NCBI GenBank assembly: GCA_963721065.1
Contig: CAVRHO010000001.1
Span: forward strand, 558,001 to 622,000
Origin: CAWBLP01 sp963721065
GTDB lineage: Bacteria > Pseudomonadota > Alphaproteobacteria > Acetobacterales > Acetobacteraceae
DNA: 64,000 nt
Direction of reading: 5' to 3'
How positions within the stretch are numbered: position 1 is the stretch's first letter; every line of letters begins with the position of its first letter. The notes beneath the pieces were generated by a model. The model made no database searches, was not told the origin of the DNA, and worked only from the letters and a program-made list of their open reading frames with translations. Below, piece by piece: positions 52,503 to 61,475 of this stretch. A program made the translations under genes and the position numbers.

Positions 52503-52784
52503 TCGCTTTCCGGGTAACAGCAGGGCCTTGGGGTACGGTCAGGGGGCGGCCCCGTGCCGCGCCCGGCTGCGCCGTTCCCCGGCTTTGCGACTGACACCGA
52601 CAACCGGCGCGTGCGCTGGTCCCCGTCAGGGCCGGCCCCTGATCGCCGCGCACCCGGACGCGTCTGCGCTTCGTGCGGCGGCAAAGCCGTCCCGCCCCGG
52701 CGGGTTTCGCTGCTGCGAGGATGCCATATAGTCCGGCACCGACGGACCGGGCGCGTTCAAGGCAGGAAAGGGTAGGCATCCGCA

Positions 52785-53396
52785 ATGAGAGTGGCTCTGA
52801 TCATCGGCATTCTGCTGGTCGTGGCAGTGAACGGCGCGGCCCTGGCACCGCAGGCCGCCATGATTCGCCCGTACCAGACGGAGGCCACCCTGGCGCTGGC
52901 GATCCTGATCCTGATCGGCCTGCTCGTGCCGCAGCGCCGGAAAGAGCCCCCGCCCAAGCCCGAGGCCGAACCGGCCAGGCCGGCCCCCGCCCCGACAGCG
53001 CCGCTCCGCGCCGACGCCGAGGTGGTCAGCTTCCTGGCCATGCTGCAGGAGAAGGGCCGCCTGGTGGATTTCCTGATGGACGACATCAACGCGTATAACG
53101 ACACCCAGGTCGGCGCCGCCGCCCGTGTGGTGCATGCCGGTTGCAGGAGTGTCCTGCAGGAACATTTCAGCATCCACCACGTTCGCTCCGAGGCCGAGGG
53201 ATCGAAGGTGGAGGTGCCCGCCGGCTATGCCGCCGACGAGTACCGGCTGGTCGGCAAGGTCGCCGGGCAGGCGCCGTTCTCCGGTGTCCTTGTCCACCGC
53301 GGCTGGAAGACGGATATGGTGAAGCTGCCGCAACTGCTGCGCGGTGCGGACGACCAGTTGCCCGCCATCGCGCCGGCCGAGGTGGAACTGAAATAG
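52785..53396 (+). CDS. DUF2760 family protein, Hsp70-operon partner
   Basis: The protein has 203 residues. Two N-terminal hydrophobic segments (ALIIGILLVVAVNGAALAP and LALAILILIGLLVPQ) are followed by a Pro/Ala linker and a soluble domain with SFLAMLQEKGRLVDFLMDDI, DDTQVGAAARVVH-like (here YNDTQVGAAARVVHAGCR), and LVGKVAGQAPFSGVLVHRGW. This is the DUF2760 pattern. In proteobacteria DUF2760 genes are repeatedly found before one or two unusual Hsp70 genes, as here, so it is probably a membrane-anchored partner of those chaperones. The biochemical role is not known. Confidence 0.85.
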   Translation: MRVALIIGILLVVAVNGAALAPQAAMIRPYQTEATLALAILILIGLLVPQRRKEPPPKPEAEPARPAPAPTAPLRADAEVVSFLAMLQEKGRLVDFLMDDINAYNDTQVGAAARVVHAGCRSVLQEHFSIHHVRSEAEGSKVEVPAGYAADEYRLVGKVAGQAPFSGVLVHRGWKTDMVKLPQLLRGADDQLPAIAPAEVELK

Positions 53397-53505
53397 CGCC
53401 CGCCGCCTCAGGGCGACGGACCAGTGCGCGGCCAGAGCGGGCTGCCGGGCGGCAGGTCGCCCGGCGCGCGACACGCGGACCCAGATCATCAGGACGCCGA
53501 TTTCC

Positions 53506-55341
53506 ATGAACTCTCGCTTCAGTCTTGGGATTGACCTCGGGACCAGCAACTGCGCGATCGCGTTGACCGATCTCGAGACCGACCAGACCCAGGTCCTGCC
53601 CATCACCCAGATCCTCGGCGCCAACCAGGTGGGCGAGAAGGCGACTCTGCCCTCGGCGCTGTATCTGCCGCATCCCGAGGAATTCCCGCCCGACGCCTTC
53701 CCGCTGCCCTGGGACAGTGCCGGGCAGCCGGGCATCGTCGGCCAGTTCGCCCGCGACCATGGCGCGCTGGTGCCGGACCGGCTGGTGACCTCGGCCAAGT
53801 CGTGGCTGTCCAACCCGCATATCGATCCGAAGCAGCCCACGCTGCCCTGGCGGTCCGACATCGCCGAGGAGAAGCTGTCGCCCTTCGCCTGTTCCCGCCG
53901 CTACCTGCAGCACCTGCGGGCGGCGTTCCTGAACGATCTGCGAACCCAGGGGCGGGACTGGGGGCTGGATGACGGCCAGATCGTGGTCACCGTCCCGGCG
54001 TCGTTCGATGAGGTGGCGCGCAGCCTGACGGCGGAAGCCGCCGAAGCCGCGGGCTTGGGCCAGGTCACGCTGCTGGAGGAGCCGCAGGCCGCGTTCTATG
54101 CCTGGACGGCGCAGGCCGGCCGCCAGTGGCGGGACGCGGTGGGGCCGGGCGACATCATCCTGGTGTGCGACGTCGGCGGCGGCACCGCCGACTTCAGCCT
54201 GATCGCCGTGACCGACGTGGCCGGCAACCTGGAACTGGAACGCATCAGCGTCGGCGAGCACATCCTGCTGGGCGGCGACAATATGGACCTGGCGCTGGCC
54301 TACACGCTGCAGGCGAAGCTGGAGGCCGAGGGCAAGTCGCTGGATTCCTGGCAGTTCCTGGCCCTGGTGCATGCCGCGTCCCAGGCCAAGATCGCGCTGT
54401 TCGAGGATGAAAGCCTGGCGGAGGCGCCGATCGCCGTGCCGTCCCGCGGGTCCAGCCTGTTCGCGGGCATGATCTCCACGGCGCTGGACCGCGCGACGCT
54501 GTCGCAGGTGGTGGTGGACGGGTTCTTCGCCCAGACCGCGCTGGACGACCTGCCGAAGGAAACCCGGCGTGGCGGGCTGCAGGAATTCGGCCTGCCCTAC
54601 GCGTCCGATCCCGTGATCAGCAAGCACCTGGCGCGGTTCCTGACCCGCAGCCTGCAGAACGTGACGGCCAGCGAGCAGCTCGCGTCGCTGGTCGGCCCCC
54701 GGGCGAACGGGCCGGCGCTGATGCCCACCGCGGTGCTGTTCAACGGCGGCGTGTTCAAGGCCGCACCGATCCGCGCTCGGCTGCTGGAGCTGCTGACGGC
54801 GTGGAACGGCGGGCAGGCGGTGCGGGCGCTGGAGGGGTTCCAGCCCGACCTCGCCGTGGCTCAGGGCGCCGCCGTTTATGGGCGGCAGCGCGCCACCGGC
54901 AAGGGGATGCGCATCAAGGCCGGCACGGCGCGGTCCTACTATGTCGGCCTGGAGAGCTCGATGCCGGCGGTGCCCGGCTTCCGCCCGCCGGTGAAGGCCC
55001 TGTGCGTCGTGCCGCAGGGCATGCAGGAGGGCACCGACCTGCTGATCGAGGGCCGCGACTTCGGCCTGGTCACCGGCCAGGCGGCGGAGTTCCGCTTCTT
55101 CTCCTCCGACGTGCGCAGCGGCGACACGCCCGGCCAGATCCTGCCGGATGCCGAACGCGAGCTGGAGGAGACCAGCCTGCTGGAGGTCGAGCTGCCGCCG
55201 CTGCCCGACGTGCCGGCCGGCCAGGTGGTGCCGGTGCGGGTCGAGTCCGTCGTCACGGAGCTGGGCACGCTGGAGCTGTGGATGAAGCACACCAATTCCG
55301 ACCGGAGGTGGAAGGTTGAGTTCCAGGTCCGCACGGAATAG
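53506..55341 (+). CDS. Hsp70 family protein, first of a pair
   Basis: This 611-residue chaperone-like ATPase shows the three nucleotide-binding motifs: phosphate 1 (FSLGIDLGTSNCAIAL, residues 6-21), phosphate 2 (VCDVGGGTADFSLIAV, about 220-235) and adenosine (FNGGVFKAAPIR, about 411-422). The C-terminal 200 residues differ from DnaK; no canonical GVPQIEVTF-type substrate domain or EEVD-type tail was seen. It is related to HscC/YegD-type divergent Hsp70s. ATG 53506 follows ATTTCC and matches the family N-terminus. It is part of the DUF2760-Hsp70-Hsp70 set, although a 426-bp repeat-rich gap separates it from the second Hsp70. Confidence 0.9.
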   Translation: MNSRFSLGIDLGTSNCAIALTDLETDQTQVLPITQILGANQVGEKATLPSALYLPHPEEFPPDAFPLPWDSAGQPGIVGQFARDHGALVPDRLVTSAKSWLSNPHIDPKQPTLPWRSDIAEEKLSPFACSRRYLQHLRAAFLNDLRTQGRDWGLDDGQIVVTVPASFDEVARSLTAEAAEAAGLGQVTLLEEPQAAFYAWTAQAGRQWRDAVGPGDIILVCDVGGGTADFSLIAVTDVAGNLELERISVGEHILLGGDNMDLALAYTLQAKLEAEGKSLDSWQFLALVHAASQAKIALFEDESLAEAPIAVPSRGSSLFAGMISTALDRATLSQVVVDGFFAQTALDDLPKETRRGGLQEFGLPYASDPVISKHLARFLTRSLQNVTASEQLASLVGPRANGPALMPTAVLFNGGVFKAAPIRARLLELLTAWNGGQAVRALEGFQPDLAVAQGAAVYGRQRATGKGMRIKAGTARSYYVGLESSMPAVPGFRPPVKALCVVPQGMQEGTDLLIEGRDFGLVTGQAAEFRFFSSDVRSGDTPGQILPDAERELEETSLLEVELPPLPDVPAGQVVPVRVESVVTELGTLELWMKHTNSDRRWKVEFQVRTE

Positions 55342-55424
55342 GGCGGTCGCGGGGACCGTGACGGACGTGTGTGCGCCTGCGACGGCGGAGCCTGCACCGG
55401 CAGTCGAGGGTACACGGCGGCGCC

Positions 55425-55577
55425 GCATCCCCCGTCGTGGCGGGCGCAGGCCCGCCATCCACGACTTTGTCGTGCGGAACGTATCCCCTGCGAGGGTCAA
55501 GGCGGTTGGGTGGTTCGATGCCTGCGGCATGACCAGGTCGTGGGTGGCGGGCCTGCGCCCGCCACGACGGGGGATGC
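55425..55577. repeat. Palindromic repeat family B, copy with 32-bp perfect arms
   Basis: The left arm 55425-55456 (GCATCCCCCGTCGTGGCGGG onward) is the exact reverse complement of the right arm 55546-55577 (ending CACGACGGGGGATGC). Pairing extends inward with few mismatches to about 45 bp (CCACGAC opposite GTCGTGG). The loop is about 60 bp. This is the largest hairpin seen in the window and lies just after the first Hsp70 gene. Confidence 0.85.
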
Positions 55578-55623
55578 GGCGTTGTGGTGACAACACGTGT
55601 CGTGTTGGTGCGGGCTACCGCGC

Positions 55624-55758
55624 GCTCACCCATCGCACGTTCACCCACCATGTGCTCACCCGCCGTGCATTCACCAGTCGCGGGCTCACCCACCGCGGGC
55701 TCACCCACCGCGCGTTCATTCACCGTGCGTTCACCCATCGTGCGTTCACCCACAGTGG
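55624..55758 (+). repeat. Tandem repeat, 15-bp unit, nine copies, ending 9 bp before an ORF start
   Basis: Nine 15-bp units of the form GCTCACCCACCGTGC (variants GTTCACCC, ATTCACCAG and others) run without gaps from 55624 to 55758. Fifteen is a multiple of three, so every frame encodes a pentapeptide repeat: AHPPC/VHPSC-like in the frame of the following Hsp70, and GERxV-like on the other strand. The array ends nine bases before ATG 55768. Confidence 0.9.
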
Positions 55759-55767
55759 GTACCCCCG

Positions 55768-58509
55768 ATGACCGCGCGCTATGCCATCGGCATCGACCTG
55801 GGCACCACCAACTCGGCGCTTGCGTTTACGCCTTTGGCCGGTGACGCGCGGCCGGAGGCGCTTCCGGTCACGCAGTGGGAAACGCCCGACGCGCTGGTCG
55901 AGGCGCTGACGCTGCCGTCCTTTCTCTACCTGCCCGATGAAGCGCTTGCCGCGCAGTTGCGCGGGCGGGTGCCGGGGACGCAGGCCTGGATCGCCGGGCG
56001 CCTCGCACGCCGCAGGGCCGGGGAAACGCCCGGGCGCGTCGTCCGCTCCGCCAAGTCCTGGCTGTGCCACCACACCGCCGACCGCAACGCGCCGATTCTG
56101 CCCTGGGGCTCGGAGGAGCTGGGGGCCGAGCAGAAGATTTCGCCGGTGCGCGCCTCGGCGTTCATCCTGAATTACCTGCGCGGCACCTGGAACGATCGCT
56201 TCGCCGATGCGCCGTTCGACGCGCAGGAAGTCACCGTCACCGTCCCCGCCTCCTTCGACGCGGCGGCGCAGCGACTGACGCTGAACGCCGCGCAGGATGC
56301 GGGCTTCCCGAAAACCGTGCGCCTGCTGGAGGAGCCGCAGGCCGCGTTCTACTGCTGGCTGGAACAGCACGCCGCCGCCGAACCGCTGTGGCAGGGGGGC
56401 GGCGCCGACGCGCGGCACGTGCTGATCGTCGATATCGGCGGCGGTACCTCCGACTTCAGCCTGTTCGAGCTGCGGCCGGGTGCGGTGGGCGGCATTCCCG
56501 ACATCCGGCGTGTGGCGGTCAGCGAGCACATCCTGCTGGGCGGCGACAATGTCGATCTCGCGCTGGCGGTGCTGCTGGAACCGCGGCTGGTGGGGGAGCG
56601 CGGGCGGATCTCCGGGCCGCAATGGGATCACCTCGTCGCGTCGTGCCGGGACCTGAAGGAACGGGCGCTGTCCGGCAATCCCACGACCGAGCGGTTCACC
56701 GTGGCGCTGCCGGGCCGCGGTTCCAGCCTGATGGCCGGGGCGCAGACCGCGACCCTGTCGCGTGAGGAAGTCGAGCGGCTGGTGCTGGACGGGTTCTTCC
56801 CCGCCTGCGACGCCAGCGCGCGGCCCTATCGCACGCAGGCGGCGTTGCGCGACTGGGGCCTGCCGTATGCGGCCGACAGCGCGGTGACGCACCACCTGGC
56901 GGATTTCCTGCGCGACCGCCCGCGGGTCGATGCGGTGCTGTTCAATGGCGGGTCGCTGCATGCGTCGGTGCTGCGCCAGCGACTGCTCGATCAGATCGCC
57001 GCGTGGCAGGACGGTGCCCGGCCGCTGGAACTGGAGAACGCGCAGCCCGACCTTGCCGTGGCGCGCGGTGCGGCGCGGTTCGGCAAGCTGCTGCATCACC
57101 AGTCTGGACGCATCGCCGCGGGGGCACCGCGGGCGGTGTTCCTGCAGGTGCAGTCGGCCGCGGACCAGGCGCCGGCGCTGGTCTGCGTGCTGCCGCGCAA
57201 TGCGGCCGCCGAACAGTTGTTCGAGATCAGCGTGCCGGGGCTGGAGGCGCGCACCGACCGGTTGGTGAGTTTCCAGGCGTATTCCTCGACGCGGCACGGG
57301 CGTTGCCGGGCGGGCGATGTGCTGGAGTGGGACTCCGCCGCGTTCCACGCGCTGCCGCCGCTGCAGACGGTGATTCGGACCGGTGTCGAGGCCGGGTCGG
57401 CTGGCACGGTGCCGGTGCGTCTGGATGCGAAGATGAACGCGCTGGGGTTGCTGCAGATTTCCTGCGTCAGCACCGACCCGCAGATGCAGCAGTCCTGGCC
57501 GCTGGAATTCAATCTGCGTCCGCACGAGCAGGGCAGCGTGGGGGCACCGGCCGTGGCGCCGGTGGCGCCGAATGCGTCCATCGAGGCGCTGGAGGCTGCG
57601 CGCACGCACATCGAGTCCGTTTTTGCCAGGCCCGCCCCGAAGTCAGGCAAGCTGACCGCGAACGCGATCCTGAAGGATCTGGAACGTATTTTCGGCTCGC
57701 CGCGGCATGAGTGGAATGCCGCGTTGCTGCGTGCGCTGTGGCCGGCGCTGTACGGGCGCATGGCGGGGCGGAAACTGTCGGTGGAGCACGAGGAGGCCTG
57801 GCTGACGCTGGCCGGTTTCCTGCTGCGACCGGGCTTCGGCTTCGCGCAGGATTCGCTGCGCATGGACGAGCTATGGACGCTGCGCGAGGCGGGGCTGTGC
57901 TTCCCGGGCAAGCGCAGCAAGGTGCAGGAATACATCCTGTGGCGTCGCGTGTCGGGCGGGCTGACGGCCGATCGGCAGGAGGCGCTGCTGGCCGGTGAGC
58001 GCGAGTCGATCCGCAGGGGAAGGGCGTCGCCTGAACTGGTGCGGATGGTCGGTTCGCTGGAGCGTCTGTCGCGTGAGACGAAGATGGAGCTGGTGCAGAC
58101 CTTCATCGACCAGGCGCTGGCGCGCACCGAGGCGAAGCAGCATTGCGCTCCGTACCTTGCCGCGCTTGGGATGTTGCTGAACCGTGCGCCGTTCTATGCC
58201 GGGCCGGAGACGGTGGTTTCACCGGATACTGTTGCCCGCACGTATGCGGCGTTCCGTGACTTCGACTGGGCGGAATCCGAGCTGCTGGAATTGCACAATC
58301 TGTTCCTGCGGGCTGCGCGGGTGGTGGGGGACCGCAACCTGGATGTGCCGAAGTCCCTGCGTAACCAGATCGCCGCCAAGCTGGAGAGTGCCGGTGTTTC
58401 GCCGCAGCGGACGGGGAACATCAAGACGTTCACCCCGGTGGGGCGTACCGAGCGCACCACGCTTTATGGCGAGTCACTGCCGCCGGGGCTGGTGCTGGGT
58501 TCGGAATAG
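55768..58509 (+). CDS. Hsp70 family protein, second and longer of a pair
   Basis: This 913-residue protein is much longer than DnaK. The nucleotide-binding domain shows phosphate 1 (IGIDLGTTNSALAF, residues 7-20), phosphate 2 (LIVDIGGGTSDFSLFEL, about 218-234) and adenosine motif (FNGGSLHASVLRQRLL, about 391-406). The last 350 residues are alpha-helical and unlike a standard Hsp70 substrate domain, with segments ILKDLERIFGSPRHEWNAAL and SLERLSRETKMELVQTF. ATG 55768 was chosen because the Hsp70 start is immediate; the open frame extends upstream through the 15-bp array, but that extension is not conserved. It probably acts with the first Hsp70 and DUF2760. Confidence 0.9.
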   Translation: MTARYAIGIDLGTTNSALAFTPLAGDARPEALPVTQWETPDALVEALTLPSFLYLPDEALAAQLRGRVPGTQAWIAGRLARRRAGETPGRVVRSAKSWLCHHTADRNAPILPWGSEELGAEQKISPVRASAFILNYLRGTWNDRFADAPFDAQEVTVTVPASFDAAAQRLTLNAAQDAGFPKTVRLLEEPQAAFYCWLEQHAAAEPLWQGGGADARHVLIVDIGGGTSDFSLFELRPGAVGGIPDIRRVAVSEHILLGGDNVDLALAVLLEPRLVGERGRISGPQWDHLVASCRDLKERALSGNPTTERFTVALPGRGSSLMAGAQTATLSREEVERLVLDGFFPACDASARPYRTQAALRDWGLPYAADSAVTHHLADFLRDRPRVDAVLFNGGSLHASVLRQRLLDQIAAWQDGARPLELENAQPDLAVARGAARFGKLLHHQSGRIAAGAPRAVFLQVQSAADQAPALVCVLPRNAAAEQLFEISVPGLEARTDRLVSFQAYSSTRHGRCRAGDVLEWDSAAFHALPPLQTVIRTGVEAGSAGTVPVRLDAKMNALGLLQISCVSTDPQMQQSWPLEFNLRPHEQGSVGAPAVAPVAPNASIEALEAARTHIESVFARPAPKSGKLTANAILKDLERIFGSPRHEWNAALLRALWPALYGRMAGRKLSVEHEEAWLTLAGFLLRPGFGFAQDSLRMDELWTLREAGLCFPGKRSKVQEYILWRRVSGGLTADRQEALLAGERESIRRGRASPELVRMVGSLERLSRETKMELVQTFIDQALARTEAKQHCAPYLAALGMLLNRAPFYAGPETVVSPDTVARTYAAFRDFDWAESELLELHNLFLRAARVVGDRNLDVPKSLRNQIAAKLESAGVSPQRTGNIKTFTPVGRTERTTLYGESLPPGLVLGSE

Positions 58510-58663
58510 GCGCCGGGTCGGTCGGTACGAACCGCTGCGGGTCACCGCGACAGCGGGCGGTGTCGCAGCGTGCGGGCGTGGTTTCTTACGATACCGTCCG
58601 GCGCATACGATACGATCCGGCGCAGAGGCCGTTGTTCGGCCGTTGTATAGCCGCCAGTCCCTC

Positions 58664-58774
58664 GTCATGGCCGGGCCTGACCCGGCCATCTGCCCCGTAA
58701 CGATCGGATCGGGTCGGGATGCAACGGAACATGCCTTGTCGGGGGCAGATGGCCGGCTCAAGGCCGGCCATGAC
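58664..58774 (+). repeat. Dispersed palindromic repeat family A, copy 4
   Basis: The copy runs TCATGGCCGGGCCTGACC to CCCGTAACGATCGGATC, then GGGATGCAACGGAACATG, GTCGGGGGCAGATGGCC and GGCTCAAGGCCGGCCATGAC. It is the most regular copy. It occupies most of the 294-bp gap between the second Hsp70 and the convergent M81 peptidase gene. Confidence 0.75.
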
Positions 58775-58803
58775 GCGGGAGAGTGCGCGCCGAACGTGCC
58801 GTC

Positions 58804-60345
58804 CTACGGCGTCCAGCTTGCCGCGTCGTCGATCGGGATCACCGGGCGCGGCATGTGCTTCCAGGTGAAACGGGACAGGATCGGGCTGGTCAGGCCGGGG
58901 GCATCGACCTCGACGATGTCCTGGTGGCGGAAGAACTCGTCGAATCCGCCGCGGAAATGGCCGCGGGATTTCACCACCACGACGCGGGCGGCGGCGATGT
59001 CCAGGCCGAACGCCTCGAAGAACACCGGGTCGGCGCACTGGTAGCGGTTGCTCAGCACCACCACCGTGATTCCGCCCAGTTGCAGCGCGGCGGAGGGGCC
59101 GGGGTCCAGCGTGTTGTTGGCGTAGATGCCGCGGCGCCCCTGCACGCTGCCGCCGAGCAGGCGTCGCACGGTGGCGGGCGCGCTGAACGGTTTGGAGAAT
59201 TCGTCGCCGCCATCGCGATTGAACCGGGCTGTGAAGCTGGCGCCCTCGCCCAGCCGGTGGGCCTCGGCGGCGAGCGCGGGATCGTGGATCACGCCGACCA
59301 GCGCGTTCTGCACGCCGGCGGCGTGGAATGCCTGCAGGATCCACATCGTGTTGCCGCGCCCGCCGCCGCCGGGGTTGTCGGCGACGTCGGCGAAGGCGCG
59401 GGCGTGTTGCGCGGGGTCTGCGGTGGCCTGGGCCAGGCGCACCGCGTCGTCCAGCGAGGTCAGCGCCGGGCGGAAGCGGTCGCGGCGGGCCCAGCCGGCC
59501 TCGGCGACCTCGCGGGCGAGGGCCTGGGCGACGTCCGGGTCGGTCGCCGTCACCACCACGGTCAGGCCGTTGAACGGCGTATCCGCATAGGCGAAGCCGC
59601 CCATCACCGAGACGTTCAGCACGCGTCCGGCATAGGGCGCTTCGTGCATGCGCTGCTGGCCGAGGTCGATCAGCTCCCCGTACGGCCGGTTCGGCGCGTC
59701 CTTGCCGGTGAGTTGCGTCACCGTGGGTGGCACGATCGGCAGGCGGATGCGCGCCAGGTGCGTGCGGGTGCCGCCGAGCAGTGTGCGCAGGGTCTGGGCC
59801 GCTTCGGCGCCGCGCTCCCGCATGTCCAAATGCGGGTTGGTGCGGTAGCCGATGAAGGCGTTCAGCAGCGTCACGTCGGCGTCGGAGACGTTGGCGTGCA
59901 GGTCGAACGTGGCCACCACCGGGATGTCGGGGCCCAGCACGCGGCGGATCAGGGCGAGCAGCGTGCCCTCGGGGTCGTGGTCGCCGGTGGTCAGGCCGGC
60001 GCCGTGCAGCACCGCGTATACGCCGTCCAGTTCGCCGGCCTGGCGCAGGCCGTCTTCCCACTGCGCCATCAGGCGGTCGAAGAAGGCCTGGTCCACCGGA
60101 CCGTTGGGTTCGGCCATCGCCAGCAGGATCGGCACCGGCTGCCACGGGCCGGCGGCGTCCATGTCGGCGACGAAGCCGGGGAGTTCGCCCAGCATGTGGG
60201 GCGCGGAGGAGCGGGCGTCCTCCAGCAGGGCGGGGCCGCCGATCAGGGTGCGGCCGGCGAAGTCGGCCTCGGTGGCGATGGGGGCAAAGCGGTTGCACTC
60301 GATGGAGAAGCCCAGCAGGGCGATGCGGGGGGCGGCGTGGGTCAC
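58804..60345 (-). CDS. M81 family metallopeptidase (MlrC-like)
   Basis: The protein has 513 residues with the microcystinase-C-like M81 family start RIALLGFSIECNRFAPIATE. Metal-site motifs are DGVYAVLHGAGLTTG and FDLHANVSDADV; further conserved segments are VSVMGGFAYADTPFNG and DNPGGGGRGNTMWILQA. It probably hydrolyses a small peptide or amide. The GTG start (60345) overlaps the stop of the threonine-synthase-like gene by four bases (GTGA), so the two are translated together. Confidence 0.88.
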   Translation of the reverse strand: MTHAAPRIALLGFSIECNRFAPIATEADFAGRTLIGGPALLEDARSSAPHMLGELPGFVADMDAAGPWQPVPILLAMAEPNGPVDQAFFDRLMAQWEDGLRQAGELDGVYAVLHGAGLTTGDHDPEGTLLALIRRVLGPDIPVVATFDLHANVSDADVTLLNAFIGYRTNPHLDMRERGAEAAQTLRTLLGGTRTHLARIRLPIVPPTVTQLTGKDAPNRPYGELIDLGQQRMHEAPYAGRVLNVSVMGGFAYADTPFNGLTVVVTATDPDVAQALAREVAEAGWARRDRFRPALTSLDDAVRLAQATADPAQHARAFADVADNPGGGGRGNTMWILQAFHAAGVQNALVGVIHDPALAAEAHRLGEGASFTARFNRDGGDEFSKPFSAPATVRRLLGGSVQGRRGIYANNTLDPGPSAALQLGGITVVVLSNRYQCADPVFFEAFGLDIAAARVVVVKSRGHFRGGFDEFFRHQDIVEVDAPGLTSPILSRFTWKHMPRPVIPIDDAASWTP

Positions 60346-61475
60346 AAGGCTATTCCCAGCAGGTCTGCGATCTTCGGGGTGGCTTTCAGGCCGCTGCCGG
60401 TCAGCACCAGCACCGTGGTCTGGTCCGGGGTGATCGCGCCGGCTTCCAGCAGCCGGGCCAGCGCGGCGGAGACCTGGGCGGAGGTGGGCTCCACATAGAT
60501 GCCGGTGCGGGCCAAATCGAGCGTGGCCCGGGCGATCTCGTCCTCCGACAGCATCACCGCGCCGCCCCGGGTTTCGCGCAGCGCGCCCAGCACTTCCGGC
60601 AGGCGGATCGGCTGGGCGATGGCGGTGCCTTCCGCGATGGTGGGGCGGATCGCCAGGTCCGGCGGCACCGTGCCGCCTTCCAGGAAGGCGGCGGCGATCG
60701 GGCCGCAATTGGCCGGCTGGGCGGCGAAGAGGCGCGGCATGCGGTCGATCTGTCCGGCGCGCAGCAGTTCGGAAAAGCCGATCTGGCAGCCCAGCACGTT
60801 GGACCCGGCGCCGCAGGGGGTGATGACGTTGTCGGGGGCGCGGAAGCCGAGGTCTTCCCACAGCTCATAGGCCAGCGTCTTGGTGCCGTGCAGGAAGAAC
60901 GGGTGCCAGTTGTGGCTGGCGTAGAAGGTGGTTTCCGACCGGCGTACCGCGGCGTCGGCCGTGTCCTGGCGGGTGCCGGGGATCAGCTCCACCGTAGCGC
61001 CGTGCGCGCGCATCTGCACCGTCTTGGCCGGGCTGGTGGCGGCGGGCGCCATGATCGTGGCGGCCAGGCCGCCGGCCGCGGCATAGGCCGCCACCGCGGC
61101 GCCGCCGTTCCCGGAACTGTCCTCCAGCACCGCGGTCACGCCCTGGGCGCGCAGCAGCGACAGCATCACGCTGGCGCCGCGGTCCTTGAAACTGCCGGTG
61201 GGCATGAACCACTCGCATTTCAGGTGCACCGGGGCGCCGTGCAGGGTGCGGGGCAGCAGCGGGGTGCAGCCCTCGCCCATGGTGATGGGCTGGTCGGGCT
61301 GGAAGGGCAGGGCGGCACGATAGCGCCACAGGCTGCGTGTCGCTGGATCGATGGCGTCGCGGGTGAGGCCGGGCAGCGGGGTCAGCAGCAGCGGCGCGCG
61401 TTCCGGGCCGCTCCAGCGCGGCTGGTCCAGCGGATAGGTCGCGCCGGTGCGCGGGTCGAGATAGGCCGGGGGCAT
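60342..61475 (-). CDS. PLP-dependent threonine-synthase-like enzyme
   Basis: The protein has 377 residues of the fold-type II PLP family. The PLP lysine lies in MPTGSFKDRGASVMLSLL, after GCTPLL, and the phosphate-binding loop is SSGNGGAAVAAYAAAAG-like (EDSSGNGGAAVAAYAAAGG). It shows threonine-synthase-type TPCGAGSNVLGCQIGF and LVLTGSGLKATPKI. It could be an authentic threonine synthase or a related beta-replacing or eliminating enzyme, and the M81 partner favours a specialised catabolic role. ATG 61475 (MPPAYLDPRTGATYP) was chosen from the family N-terminus; an upstream in-frame extension overlaps the divergent promoter region. Confidence 0.85.
   Translation of the reverse strand: MPPAYLDPRTGATYPLDQPRWSGPERAPLLLTPLPGLTRDAIDPATRSLWRYRAALPFQPDQPITMGEGCTPLLPRTLHGAPVHLKCEWFMPTGSFKDRGASVMLSLLRAQGVTAVLEDSSGNGGAAVAAYAAAGGLAATIMAPAATSPAKTVQMRAHGATVELIPGTRQDTADAAVRRSETTFYASHNWHPFFLHGTKTLAYELWEDLGFRAPDNVITPCGAGSNVLGCQIGFSELLRAGQIDRMPRLFAAQPANCGPIAAAFLEGGTVPPDLAIRPTIAEGTAIAQPIRLPEVLGALRETRGGAVMLSEDEIARATLDLARTGIYVEPTSAQVSAALARLLEAGAITPDQTTVLVLTGSGLKATPKIADLLGIAL

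Noticed and set aside
38314..55758. CRISPR arrays at the tandem repeat loci
   Set aside because: Units of 15-17 bp follow each other directly without spacers, and no cas gene is present in the window.
55597..55767. N-terminal extension of the second Hsp70 through the 15-bp array
   Set aside because: The extension is pentapeptide low complexity, and Hsp70 proteins start right at the ATP-binding motif, so ATG 55768 is preferred. It is kept as a possibility in a finding.
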